Shown here one piece after another: positions 1 to 8,391 of a stretch of DNA of 64,000 nucleotides (within the stretch, counting starts at the first letter, position 1; each line of letters starts with the position of its first letter). Made by a program: the position numbers and the translations under genes. Below the pieces are notes generated by a model that did no database searches, was not told the DNA's origin, and saw only the letters and a program-made list of their open reading frames with translations. The stretch covers positions 1-64,000 of the forward strand of contig JAFVGW010000044.1 of NCBI GenBank assembly GCA_017474765.1, written 5' to 3'. This stretch comes from Salinivirgaceae bacterium. GTDB taxonomy: Bacteria > Bacteroidota > Bacteroidia > Bacteroidales > SZUA-534.

Positions 1-92
1 AGTGATTTAAATGGGGTTTAAAAAGCATTGGAATGGCTGAAGCCAAAAGCCTAAAAAATAAAATGACATTTATAATCAAAATGCATTACAAA

Positions 93-130
93 TGTACAAT
101 TCGTTTTGAAAAAGTGTACAATTCGTTTTG
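93..130. repeat. Two perfect 16-bp direct repeats at the toxin start
   Basis: The 16-mer tgtacaattcgttttg occurs at 93-108 and again at 115-130, a period of 22 bp or two helical turns. The second copy ends exactly on the TTG start codon of the YoeB-like gene. This could be an operator for the toxin-antitoxin pair or a small duplication; which one is inference. Confidence 0.8.
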
Positions 131-388
131 CGGATTATACAGGCTCAAGCCGACCTTAAACAACTATTGAAAAATGAGCCTAACGCCTATAAGAAGGCAT
201 TGAAATTAATTGGTGAATTATATGAACATCCACGCACTGGCACTGGACATCCTGAAGCATTGAGCAGTGACCGCGCTGGACAATGGAGCCGCCACATCAC
301 AAAGAAACACAGACTGATATATGAAATCCACGATAGTGATGTGGTCGTTTTAGTTATCACCGCCTACGGCCATTACGGCGACAAATAA
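128..388 (+). CDS. yoeB: YoeB/Txe-family mRNA interferase toxin
   Basis: An 86-residue protein of the YoeB (RelE-fold) family, ribosome-dependent endoribonucleases that cut mRNA in the A site. The family core is complete: GxGHPEAL near 38-45, GQWSRHI at 51-57, KKHRLIYEI at 59-67, and a C-terminal GHYGDK. By alignment Glu43, Arg62, His82 and Tyr83 match the catalytic E46/R65/H83/Y84 of E. coli YoeB. The length equals the usual ~84 residues, so it looks intact. The start is a TTG inside a direct repeat, and no ATG lies upstream before an in-frame TGA at 107. The expected YefM antitoxin just upstream is not visible in the first 127 bases; it is lost, further left or elsewhere. A terminator follows the stop. 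Confidence 0.8.
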   Translation: MRIIQAQADLKQLLKNEPNAYKKALKLIGELYEHPRTGTGHPEALSSDRAGQWSRHITKKHRLIYEIHDSDVVVLVITAYGHYGDK

Positions 389-399
389 CCGCAATCTGA

Positions 400-432
400 A
401 ATCGACAATCGCACTTGTCGATTTTGTTTTTC
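400..432 (+). terminator. Rho-independent terminator after the YoeB-like gene
   Basis: A perfect 9-bp stem (aatcgacaa at 400-408, ttgtcgatt at 415-423) with a 6-base loop is followed by a T-rich run. Confidence 0.75.
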
Positions 433-473
433 CTCCCCACTAAAAAACTTTTTCCTTTTCCAATTTCCTTTTA

Positions 474-481
474 TACCTTTG
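474..481 (+). promoter_or_regulatory. Bacteroidota -7 box for the 488-749 RNA
   Basis: TACCTTTG matches TAnnTTTG. It predicts transcription starting near 487-489, more than 360 bases before the next start codon, so the transcript would have a long leader or be a separate small RNA. Confidence 0.45.
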
Positions 482-487
482 TCTTGC

Positions 488-749
488 TATGCGTTTTATG
501 CCGCAAAGCGTAATATGCAGAGTGACATATATAAAGACGTTTACTGACGTTTTCCTTTGGCGGACCAAAATCTCGCAAGTTTTGAAACTCAGTCAAAGAG
601 AAAGCAATTGTGAACGCCTGCGTTAGTGTATATTGACCTATCAATCAATATATTCTTGCGTGGGCTTCGCGTTGCTCAATCTTACTGAGTTAGGCAATGC
701 GAGAGCCGTGGTCCGTGGGAGCGAGTAACAGGATTCCCACGTTTTTTTA
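488..749 (+). ncRNA. Candidate structured RNA or attenuated leader
   Basis: This stretch of about 260 bases has no plausible gene but several hairpins in order. They are: tatattga (629-636) with tcaatata (645-652); a composite stem with ggct (663-666) against agcc (704-707), cgcgttgc (668-675) against gcaatgcg (694-701, one G-U pair) and inner ctca/tgag (675-678/686-689); and a final 7-bp terminator hairpin cgtggga (714-720)/tcccacg (735-741) followed by T7. A second cgtggg at 659-664 could compete for the terminator's 3' arm. It lies between a TAnnTTTG box and the InlB-repeat gene at 855. It could be a small RNA or an attenuator for that gene. I cannot assign an RNA family. Confidence 0.45.
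714..749 (+). terminator. Intrinsic terminator or attenuator hairpin
   Basis: A 7-bp GC-rich stem with a 14-base loop and T7, placed 105 bases before the start codon at 855, so it can act as a true end or as an attenuator. Confidence 0.65.
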
Positions 750-854
750 TATGCCTAGCCAATAAACTGTTTTTCATTGCCTGACTGGGGAGTCGCAAGC
801 ACAAATTTTTGTTTAACAAGAAGTTGCGCACGACACGAACAAGTGTAACAGACA
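750..854 (+). other. Leader upstream of the InlB-repeat gene
   Basis: 105 bases between the T-tract and the ATG at 855. I see no strong promoter box here, which is consistent with transcription reading through from upstream. Confidence 0.3.
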
Positions 855-3674
855 ATGAAAAAGTTGTTCGCTTTTTTATTCGGAGTTACGCTTGTCGGAC
901 AGGCGTGGGCGCAGACAACAACTATTCTGCGGCAAGATGATAATCAAACAACCAATTGTTATTTCTCTAGCAATTACTTCCAGTTTGATTTTAATAGTGG
1001 CGCGAGTTTTGAAATATCGTATGATGGTGTAATTATTTATTCTACAGAATGTTCCCCTGTTGAAGAATACAGCGCGACTTTTGGTGCTTGTGTAAGGAAT
1101 TTCGTAAAAAATGGCGCGACCATAGAATTCGATTTGCTTGATGGCGAATACTCAACAACCCAATTTGCCCATTATATTACGAGATTCCCTGCGGCTGTTT
1201 CAGCGTTTGCTGAAAATGGAATTGTCAGCATAGAAGGCTCTAACGCGATTGGTCAAACAATTACTCTCACTGTTACACCAAACGATGATTACGAGTTTAA
1301 TTGCTGGAGCGATGGCAATACCGACAATCCACGCACTATTAATATCACAAGTAACATGGATTTGAAAGCCGTTTGTCTGACTGAAGGACAAACACTTGTC
1401 AATTTGACCGTTACGGCTGGTGAGAACGGAACAGTATCAGGAGGAGGTGTTTATGGAAGTGGTATTTCGGCCTCGTTGCGAGCAATACCAAATACGGGTT
1501 ACCATTTTGTGCGTTGGAACGATGATAACACCGATAATCCACGCACAGTTGCTGTTACTGAAGATGCAACATTTACTGCCGAATTTGAAGAGCATACTGT
1601 TGTTATAGATGATGCCGCTGAGCCACCCACCACATTGCCTGGATATGGCTATACCGAAGGCTCACATTGTTCTATTTGTGGAGTAACTATAAATCGGAGG
1701 GATTTTACTTATTGGAAGCAAATAACGACGTCTGCCGAAAATGGAAGTGTAAGTGGCGCAGGTATTTATCATTATGGCCAAACTGTTACGCTCACAGCAA
1801 CACCTAACGAAGGCTGCACTTTCAGTTGCTGGAGCGATGGAAACACAGAAAACCCACGCACTGTATTATTTGACTGGGGAAGCGAAATTTCGGATTATAA
1901 AGCCATTTGCTTGACTGAAGAACAAACCATTGCCAATTTAACAGTATCGGCAGGCAACAATGGAACAGCAACTGGTGGCGGTGCTTTTATTAGCGGAACA
2001 GAAACAACATTTACATTGCAAGCCACACCCAACACAGGCTACCATTTTGTGCGTTGGAACGATGGCAATACAGAGAATCCACGCACAGTTGCTGTTACTG
2101 GCGATGCAGGATTTGTGGCAATATTTGATACCTACAAAAAAGGAATCTATCGTTGCGAAACGAACGGAAATTTTCCTGGAGATATGCTTGTGGAATCAGA
2201 CAATGGAGTTTACTCTATACATACTTATGAAACCGATGCAAACAGTTGGGACTCACAGTTTTTTGTCGTATTTGCCGATGAAGAAAATGCTGTTGAAGCG
2301 GGAGATACTATTTCGTTAAGATTCCAATATAAAAAGGAAGGCGGGGCTGAACTAAGAATGATACAATTTCATACTTCACCACACTATCCTGAAGAGTATT
2401 ATGCTAATAGTACACCAACTACTAATGAATGGCAAACTTATGAAGAAGAACATATTGTAACTTCTTATGGTGGAATTCGTACCCTTGCATTTGATGTATC
2501 AACTGGGGATGCGGGAATGCTTTTCTTGCGTAATATTGCCGTAAAAGTAAATAGAAATCAGGTATTTAAAACCAACAGCACAACCGATGATGTAGAAAAG
2601 TGCACCATTACAACCACAAGCAATAACAACTTATATGGCAGTGCGGAAGTTATCGGTGAAACTATTTATGACAGTGATGTCACACTCAAAGCGACACCTG
2701 CAACAGGTTATCATTTTGTCAATTGGAACGATGGCAATAATGATAATCCGCGCACAATAACGGTTTATAATAGTACTACATATACTGCTAATTTTGAGAT
2801 AGATAATTATAATGTGTCGGCAACAGCCGATGCAACCACTGGCAATGCCTATTGCAACGCTTCGAAAGCCGACTATGGCAGCAGCGTAACATTCTATGCC
2901 ATACCAAAATACGGCTATTTCTTTAAAAACTGGAGCAATGGCAGCACTGCGGCAATGCAAAACGTAACCATTTCGGGCAATACAACTCTAACCGCGATTT
3001 TTGAGCAATATCCGCCTGTTATCGTGAAAGATACAGTTATTCGTGATACAATTAGAGTGCCAGTCGAAGTTGTAAAGGATACGGTCATTCATGATACACT
3101 AAAAGTTGATGTGTTAAAAACAGACACATTATATCTTCAAGAAAAAATCATCCGTGATACTGTTTTTGCAACCAAAACCGATACTCTTATCTATTACAAA
3201 GATGTAAAAATCGTCACCGATACCATTGAAAAAGAAGTGGTTGTTCGCGATACAGTCATTTATTACAAAGACGTGAAATTTGTGCACGACACGGTTAAAA
3301 TCGAAATAGCCGTTCACGACACTGTTTTAAACACTGTTCTTGACACAGTTTTCAATACAATTCACGATATTGTTGAAAACAAAATATTTATTCACGACAC
3401 AATCTATATCACCAAAACCGACACTATTTATCTGCAAACGTCGGTTTCAGATTCAAAAGCCATCGGTTTGAGCATTTATCCGAATCCAACGGCATCGTTT
3501 GTAACAGTAACAGGCGAAGGGGTGTTTGGGTATGTGCTAACCAACGCTAACGGCAAAGTATTGCGTAAAGAGGAAGATGCCGCATCGTATATCGTTGATT
3601 TGTCGGAATATGCAGATGGTATTTATTTGCTGCACACATCAGATGGCATAACGCATAAGATTGTAAAGCAATGA
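855..3674 (+). CDS. Secreted InlB B-repeat protein with DT-rich stalk and T9SS tail
   Basis: A 939-residue exported protein. A signal peptide ends near AWAQ (residues 17-20). At least six divergent InlB B-type (Listeria-Bacteroides) repeats follow, recognised by blocks such as GYHFVRWNDGNTENPRTV and a closing TxxFE/AVC strand. After the second repeat is a short segment with YTEGSHCSICG, as often seen linked to such repeats. Between repeats four and five is a ~140-residue beta-rich region resembling a carbohydrate-binding jelly roll. Residues ~715-860 are a run of DTV/DTI units (VRDTVIYYKDV, FIHDTIYITKTDT) that probably forms an extended spacer. The last ~75 residues are a type A T9SS sorting domain (SIYPNPTASFVTVTGEG, ending KIVKQ), so it is predicted to be exported by T9SS and attached to the surface. 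The ligand is unknown; an adhesin or glycan-binding role is inference. Confidence 0.85.
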   Translation: MKKLFAFLFGVTLVGQAWAQTTTILRQDDNQTTNCYFSSNYFQFDFNSGASFEISYDGVIIYSTECSPVEEYSATFGACVRNFVKNGATIEFDLLDGEYSTTQFAHYITRFPAAVSAFAENGIVSIEGSNAIGQTITLTVTPNDDYEFNCWSDGNTDNPRTINITSNMDLKAVCLTEGQTLVNLTVTAGENGTVSGGGVYGSGISASLRAIPNTGYHFVRWNDDNTDNPRTVAVTEDATFTAEFEEHTVVIDDAAEPPTTLPGYGYTEGSHCSICGVTINRRDFTYWKQITTSAENGSVSGAGIYHYGQTVTLTATPNEGCTFSCWSDGNTENPRTVLFDWGSEISDYKAICLTEEQTIANLTVSAGNNGTATGGGAFISGTETTFTLQATPNTGYHFVRWNDGNTENPRTVAVTGDAGFVAIFDTYKKGIYRCETNGNFPGDMLVESDNGVYSIHTYETDANSWDSQFFVVFADEENAVEAGDTISLRFQYKKEGGAELRMIQFHTSPHYPEEYYANSTPTTNEWQTYEEEHIVTSYGGIRTLAFDVSTGDAGMLFLRNIAVKVNRNQVFKTNSTTDDVEKCTITTTSNNNLYGSAEVIGETIYDSDVTLKATPATGYHFVNWNDGNNDNPRTITVYNSTTYTANFEIDNYNVSATADATTGNAYCNASKADYGSSVTFYAIPKYGYFFKNWSNGSTAAMQNVTISGNTTLTAIFEQYPPVIVKDTVIRDTIRVPVEVVKDTVIHDTLKVDVLKTDTLYLQEKIIRDTVFATKTDTLIYYKDVKIVTDTIEKEVVVRDTVIYYKDVKFVHDTVKIEIAVHDTVLNTVLDTVFNTIHDIVENKIFIHDTIYITKTDTIYLQTSVSDSKAIGLSIYPNPTASFVTVTGEGVFGYVLTNANGKVLRKEEDAASYIVDLSEYADGIYLLHTSDGITHKIVKQ

Positions 3675-3787
3675 TTATATCGGTATTGACGCGATTCTTC
3701 GCGTCCGTGCAGGAATCCGAATACGGAACGGGCCTTTATATTGTGAAGGTTGGCAATGTGGCGAAACGGGTTGTGATTAATGAATGA
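3671..3787 (+). pseudogene. Remnant of a second T9SS C-terminal sorting tail
   Basis: A 38-codon frame beginning at an ATG that overlaps the stop of the preceding gene ends with GLYIVKVGNVAKRVVINE, the typical last strands of a type A T9SS sorting domain. It is not in frame with the upstream gene, which already has its own complete tail. It has no signal peptide or upstream domain, so it cannot be a functional T9SS cargo. It looks like the stump left when a C-terminal module was replaced or duplicated. Confidence 0.7.
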
Positions 3788-3830
3788 TTCGGTTTTGAAT
3801 CGGACAAAATCGGTTAGATATAAACGTGTA

Positions 3831-3862
3831 GGGGCGAATTGTTTTCGCCCCTTCGTTTTTTT
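3831..3862 (+). terminator. Terminator after the T9SS gene and remnant
   Basis: Stem ggggcgaa (3831-3838)/ttcgcccc (3844-3851) followed by a T-rich run. A near-identical element sits at 18377-18402. Confidence 0.75.
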
Positions 3863-3988
3863 GTTGCATGCCCTAACGGACAGAAATTTTATAAAAATTT
3901 AAAACAAAATTATTCAAAATCAACCAATTATATTAATTTTCAAATCAAATTTTCTCAAAATTTCTCGCGCAAGCGACACCGCCGCACC

Positions 3989-5272
3989 TCACTCCTCCAC
4001 TCCCATCGCCTTCAGAATGGCCCTGCGGCAGACGGGACAGAATGTTTTTGGTGTGTTTGAGCGCATAATGCAGTCCTGGAACGGGCTGTAGATGCCTTTG
4101 GTTTGGTAGCCGCCGCCCTCAAAAACACCCACTTTACCCTCGTACTCTTTGGTTCGCGGTGTGGGAACGGGCGTTTGGGCATCGAGCATTGGTTTCCATT
4201 TCGAGTCGAAATCGATGAGCGTGGTGAGGTTCGGCTCCCAAGGCTCGCGCTTGAGGCTGTACATCTCCTCGTTGGCTTCGTCAGCGTAGAAATACTCATC
4301 GGCCAAGCCGGCAAACGAGTGGCCGAACTCGTGCACCATCACCCGCAGCGACAGATTGTGGTCGGCGGTACCGGCGCAATAGAAATTGTAGAACCCGCCC
4401 CCGCCATATTCGCTAGTATTCACCAATATAATAATGTGCTCGTAGGGCACGGCGGCCGCAATGTCGTGGACGGATTTCATATCGAAAGTTGTCAGATAAC
4501 GGTCAACATCGAACGTGCTGAATGTGAAGTTCATAGCGGTGTTGCGAAAGATGCCGCGGTTGGGAATGTCGGTGCCGCTCTCTGCCGACGGCGACTCAAC
4601 GGCATAGACATTGAATCGGTCTTTATGGCTGCTATATGGCTCAACGCCAGACATATAATTCCAGAATCGGCTGACATCGGCTCTGAACTTCTCCATCTGG
4701 TCGGCGGTATAGCCCTCGGCCAGAAAAGCAATATCTATTCTGTCATTCACCTCATCGCCGCCTTGCACAAGTGTGTATTTCAGCGGTTTAGCGCTTTCGC
4801 GACGGATGAATTTGCTTTTAGGGTTGATGTAAAACTCGGCAACGGTGGAATGGCCTGGCTTGTCGTAATTGGTGCGCTCAAGACGGAAAAGCACAGTGCG
4901 GCGCGGCATTGGCGCCAGATTGACGTGGTAGAACGAAGCCGTGGTGGTGAGCGCCGCGGGCGACTGCTGCCACTCGTTGAAAAGTCCGCTGAAGCCGTTG
5001 CTGTAGACGAGCCTTCCTGATAGCGAGTCGATGAGCGAGAACCGATAGTTGCCCAACTGCGCTGGCTGGCCGCTAATGGCCTTTGAACCAGCCCATTGCC
5101 CCTGCTCCATCAAATCTTTCAGAACAACAAATTCGGTGTCGCGCCGTCCAACCATCTCATAATCTATGCGCAGGCAGGCATCGGTAAAAAACTGGTCATA
5201 ATCAATGTTTTGAGCATAAACCGCCTGCAGAGCGGACAATAAAACCGCTAATGTCGCTAAAAAATATCTCAT
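3989..5272 (-). CDS. Secreted M64 family metallopeptidase
   Basis: A 427-residue protein with a signal peptide (cleavage near AVYAQ, residue 20). The zinc-binding motif HEFGHSFAGLADEY is at 314-327: His314, His318 and Asp325 are the expected metal ligands and Glu315 the catalytic base. A Cys-x2-Cys near the C-terminus (FCPVCRRAILKAMG) is typical of this family. Residues 21-170 form the N-terminal domain that precedes the catalytic domain in Bacteroidota M64 proteins. M64 members include bacterial IgA-degrading enzymes, but the substrate here cannot be read from sequence. No T9SS or lipoprotein signal is visible, so it is periplasmic or secreted. It is a single gene facing the upstream plus-strand unit. 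Confidence 0.9.
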   Translation of the reverse strand: MRYFLATLAVLLSALQAVYAQNIDYDQFFTDACLRIDYEMVGRRDTEFVVLKDLMEQGQWAGSKAISGQPAQLGNYRFSLIDSLSGRLVYSNGFSGLFNEWQQSPAALTTTASFYHVNLAPMPRRTVLFRLERTNYDKPGHSTVAEFYINPKSKFIRRESAKPLKYTLVQGGDEVNDRIDIAFLAEGYTADQMEKFRADVSRFWNYMSGVEPYSSHKDRFNVYAVESPSAESGTDIPNRGIFRNTAMNFTFSTFDVDRYLTTFDMKSVHDIAAAVPYEHIIILVNTSEYGGGGFYNFYCAGTADHNLSLRVMVHEFGHSFAGLADEYFYADEANEEMYSLKREPWEPNLTTLIDFDSKWKPMLDAQTPVPTPRTKEYEGKVGVFEGGGYQTKGIYSPFQDCIMRSNTPKTFCPVCRRAILKAMGVEE

Positions 5273-5383
5273 AGCCGTATTCTCAAAAAAAATGCAGAGC
5301 CGAAAATCAACCCTGCACCAAACAAATTATGAAAACCTCAAACAAATTCTTCCAACAAACAATCAAACAGCAAGTTATGCCGT

Positions 5384-5767
5384 TTATTCCTCCATTATAA
5401 GATTGAACGGAAGATTAACCCTCTCCGAGTAGATTTCACCAGCCTCAAGCATCTCCTCATCATCTTCCTTATAGTACCAGTTGATTATGCACTTGTTTCC
5501 CGCGCGGCTGATTGCCTCAAATTTCTTCATCACATCCAAAAAGACCTTCGAACTCGATGTGTTGAAATAAATCATCATGAAACTAACCTCCGTAGTTGCG
5601 TTTGGTTGTGTGGCATACTCGTCAATCCACTGTAAAACGGGCCTGTAGAATCCCTGCGGGTTTTCAGGCAACGATTTTCCTTTGAAAACAAACACATTGC
5701 TATCCTTATCGAGAACAATTTCGGGAGTCACCTCACTACTCTCAATAATTAAAGGAACAATTGACAT
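5384..5767 (-). CDS. SiaC-family (DUF1987) regulatory phosphoprotein, copy 1
   Basis: A 127-residue cytosolic protein of the SiaC/DUF1987 family. In Pseudomonas, SiaC is reversibly phosphorylated on a threonine by a SiaB-type kinase and a PP2C phosphatase, and the free form acts on a partner enzyme. The family core YFNTSSSK, which contains the likely phospho-threonine, is present, as is WYYKEDDEEMLEAGE. I start at the ATG at 5767 (MSIVPLIIES); the longer frame runs through the promoter. No kinase or phosphatase gene is adjacent. It is one of three paralogues in this window. Confidence 0.8.
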   Translation of the reverse strand: MSIVPLIIESSEVTPEIVLDKDSNVFVFKGKSLPENPQGFYRPVLQWIDEYATQPNATTEVSFMMIYFNTSSSKVFLDVMKKFEAISRAGNKCIINWYYKEDDEEMLEAGEIYSERVNLPFNLIMEE

Positions 5768-5826
5768 GATATATAATATTTTATAGTGTTCTGTATTATT
5801 TGCCTTTCGGCGATGTGTCACTGCGG

Positions 5827-5834
5827 CAAAGATA
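5827..5834 (-). promoter_or_regulatory. -7 box for SiaC copy 1
   Basis: TATCTTTG on the minus strand, 60 bases before the chosen ATG. This rules out the longer 5' extension of the frame. Confidence 0.5.
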
Positions 5835-6012
5835 TACAAAAGCAATTAACCGATACTTTTTTTTGCTGAAAACGCTAAAAATATAGATGAAAAACGTATC
5901 GCCCCGTAAATCACTTAACGTGACTTTTGGCTGCTGCGCCAATACTTGTGCATTTCGCCTTAATAGGCGACGATTGTTTCGAACACACGCAGTTTATCCC
6001 TACGTTGTTTGC

Positions 6013-6032
6013 GGACGCCGCACGCGACGTCC
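6013..6032. repeat. Imperfect intergenic palindrome
   Basis: ggacgccgcacgcgacgtcc can fold on itself with two mismatches. It lies in the 363-base gap before mtaB, which otherwise holds two promoter boxes and no convincing gene. Confidence 0.4.
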
Positions 6033-6102
6033 CTACTATGCCTTTTTAACTTATAACTTACAAAACTTAAAACTTATAACTTCTAAAAAACTCCCATCTG
6101 AC

Positions 6103-6110
6103 TATATTTG
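6103..6110 (+). promoter_or_regulatory. -7 box for mtaB
   Basis: TATATTTG, 20 bases before the ATG at 6131. Confidence 0.55.
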
Positions 6111-6130
6111 CGCCCTGAAAAACAAACAAG

Positions 6131-7459
6131 ATGCCGAAAGTTGCATACATATCGCTTGGCTGCAAGTTGAATTTCTCGGAAACGTCGTGGATTGTGCAGC
6201 AGTTTGAAAACGCTGGCTATCAGCGTGTTGACAATCACGAGCAAGCCGATGTGGTGGTGGTGGACACCTGCACCGTGACTGAGCTTGCCAACAAGAAAAG
6301 CCGCCAGGCCATTCACAAGATTCTGAACCGCACGCCCCAAACCATTCTGGTGGCCATTGGCTGCTACACGCAACTCAAACCCGACGAAGTGGCTGAAATT
6401 GAAGGCGTTGACTACATTTTCGGTTCCGACAACAAAATGGACCTGACCAACATAATCAGCAACCTGCGGAAACAGCCGAAACCTGTGATTTCCGTCACAA
6501 AAGAGAGCCGCATTTTTGAGCCGATATACTCGTTTGGCGACCGCACACGCAGTTTCTTCAAGGTGCAGGACGGCTGCGACTATTTCTGCGCCTACTGCAC
6601 CATTCCGCACGCCCGCGGACGCAGCCGCAGCAACACCGTTGAGCGTACCGTGGCCGTGGCTCGCGAAGCCGTCGAGCGCGGAATCCGCGAGATTGTGCTC
6701 ACAGGCGTGAACATTGGCGATTTCGGCCGCGCCAACGGCGAGAATCTGTTCCAACTGCTCACCGAACTTGAGCGGATTGACGGTCTGAAACGGCTGCGCA
6801 TATCGTCGATTGAGCCCAACCTGCTCACCGACCAGATTATCCGCCACGTTGCTGATTCTGAAGTAATTATGCCGCATTTTCACATTCCGCTGCAATGCGG
6901 CACCGACCGTCTGCTCACGCTGATGCACCGCCGCTATACAACCGATTTCTACGCACGGCGCATTGAGTTGATTAAAAGCCTGATACCCGATGCGTGCATT
7001 GCCGCCGACGTGATTGTTGGCGTGCCCACCGAATCGGAAGCCGATTTCGACGAAGCGTGCCGTTTCGTGCGCTCGCTGCCCCTGTCCTATCTGCACGTCT
7101 TCCCCTATTCGGAACGCGCTAACACGTTGGCAGTCAAGATGCAGATGGTGCCGAACGAGATTCGCAAGCACCGCAGCCAGCAGATGATTGCAATGGGCAC
7201 AGAAATGACGAAAGTGTTTATCGACAGCCAGATAGGCAAAACACGCCCAGTCCTTTTCGAAGGCGAGCACGCCCGTGGCGAAATGTGCGGCTTCACCGAC
7301 AACTATATAAAAGTGAAAGTCCAAACCGACCAAAACCTTGTGAATCAGTTACGTAACGTTGAGTTACAGCAACCCCTTGGCGGCGACGAAGTTAGTGGAC
7401 AATTGAAAATTGACAATGGACAATGGACAATGGACAATTATTTGGAAATGAACAATTAA
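6131..7459 (+). CDS. mtaB: tRNA t6A37 methylthiotransferase MtaB
   Basis: A 442-residue radical-SAM enzyme that converts t6A37 to ms2t6A37 in tRNAs reading ANN codons. It has an N-terminal methylthiotransferase domain (ISLGCKLNFSE, VDTCTVT, IGCYTQ) whose three cysteines bind the auxiliary cluster, a radical-SAM domain with CDYFCAYC at about 149-156, and a C-terminal TRAM-like segment. GCKLNFSE and the lack of a MiaB/RimO-type signature point to MtaB. The last ~20 residues (from LKIDNG to the end) are coded by a tandem intergenic repeat, so the gene appears to have lost its original stop and reads into the repeat. Confidence 0.92.
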   Translation: MPKVAYISLGCKLNFSETSWIVQQFENAGYQRVDNHEQADVVVVDTCTVTELANKKSRQAIHKILNRTPQTILVAIGCYTQLKPDEVAEIEGVDYIFGSDNKMDLTNIISNLRKQPKPVISVTKESRIFEPIYSFGDRTRSFFKVQDGCDYFCAYCTIPHARGRSRSNTVERTVAVAREAVERGIREIVLTGVNIGDFGRANGENLFQLLTELERIDGLKRLRISSIEPNLLTDQIIRHVADSEVIMPHFHIPLQCGTDRLLTLMHRRYTTDFYARRIELIKSLIPDACIAADVIVGVPTESEADFDEACRFVRSLPLSYLHVFPYSERANTLAVKMQMVPNEIRKHRSQQMIAMGTEMTKVFIDSQIGKTRPVLFEGEHARGEMCGFTDNYIKVKVQTDQNLVNQLRNVELQQPLGGDEVSGQLKIDNGQWTMDNYLEMNN

Positions 7460-7520
7460 TAATTAAATGGTGTTGGGTATTGGGTGTTAGGTGTTGGATT
7501 TTAGGATTTAGAATGTAGTA
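7396..7520. repeat. Short tandem repeats at the 3' end of mtaB and beyond
   Basis: gacaatg units (about 7396-7444, partly inside mtaB) are followed by g/t-rich units such as ggtgttggat and by ttaggattta. This belongs to the dispersed intergenic repeats of the window. Confidence 0.7.
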
Positions 7521-7602
7521 AGAAGTTGTCTGTTGTCTGAAGTCCGTTGTCCGTAGTCCCAATAAAAACAATTCACCAATTCACCGATTAAACCTTACAA
7601 AA

Positions 7603-8391
7603 ATGATTGACATAAAAGCAATTGAGCAACAAACCATTGACCTTGTGCGGCAAGTTGGCCGCTTTATTAAAGAACAGCGCGCGCAGTTCGATGCGAGCAA
7701 AATAGAGCACAAGGGGTTGCACGATTATGTGTCGTACGTCGATAAAGGCTCTGAACGCCAACTGGTTGACGGCCTGAGTCGGATTCTGCCAGGTTGCGGT
7801 TTCATTGTTGAAGAGAACACCGCGGGGCACTCAACCGAAGATGACATTTGGATTATCGACCCGCTCGACGGCACCACCAATTTCCTGCACAACGTCTATC
7901 CGTTTGCCATAAGCGTGGCGCTGCAGCACAAGGGCGAGCTGGCGCTGGGCATTGTTTACGAACTCGGCCGCGATGAGTTGTTCCACTCGGCTGGCAACGG
8001 TGCGTTCTGCAACGGCAAGCCCATAAGTGCGTCAGCAGCACCCGATTTGGATCAAAGCCTGATTGTAACAGGCTTTCCGATAAGCAAATACGGCCGTCTC
8101 GACGGACACGTGGCCACCGTGAAAGAGATTGTGCTGCACTCGCAAGGCATTCGTCGCACAGGTTCGGCTGCATCGGACCTTGCATACGTTGCCTGTGGCC
8201 GCTTCGACGGCTATTTCGAGTATGGATTGAACCCGTGGGACGTGGCCGCTGGCGCATTCATCGCGCAACAGGCTGGCGCGCAGGTGAGCGACTACCGCGG
8301 CGGCACCGACTATCTGTTTGGCGGCGAGATACTTGCGGCAAGCAAGAATGTTTATCCGCGACTGCTTGAGATTTTGAAAGCGAAGATGTAA
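7603..8391 (+). CDS. Inositol monophosphatase family protein
   Basis: A 262-residue Mg-dependent phosphatase of the IMPase/SuhB/CysQ superfamily. The metal-binding signatures are complete: VEENT (about 72-76), WIIDPLDGTTNF (about 84-95), and GLNPWDVAAG near 210. Family members hydrolyse inositol phosphates, 3'-phosphoadenosine phosphates or sugar phosphates, and the exact substrate cannot be decided. The length is normal for the family and it is cytosolic. It follows mtaB after a repeat-filled 143-base gap, so it is probably transcribed separately. Confidence 0.88.
   Translation: MIDIKAIEQQTIDLVRQVGRFIKEQRAQFDASKIEHKGLHDYVSYVDKGSERQLVDGLSRILPGCGFIVEENTAGHSTEDDIWIIDPLDGTTNFLHNVYPFAISVALQHKGELALGIVYELGRDELFHSAGNGAFCNGKPISASAAPDLDQSLIVTGFPISKYGRLDGHVATVKEIVLHSQGIRRTGSAASDLAYVACGRFDGYFEYGLNPWDVAAGAFIAQQAGAQVSDYRGGTDYLFGGEILAASKNVYPRLLEILKAKM

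Noticed and set aside
5887..6207. 106-codon plus-strand frame before and into mtaB
   Set aside because: It has no family features and overlaps the mtaB promoter and start in another frame.
6083..7333. 416-codon frame antisense to mtaB
   Set aside because: The composition is His/Ala/Val-rich as expected for an antisense shadow, and mtaB on the other strand is unmistakable.
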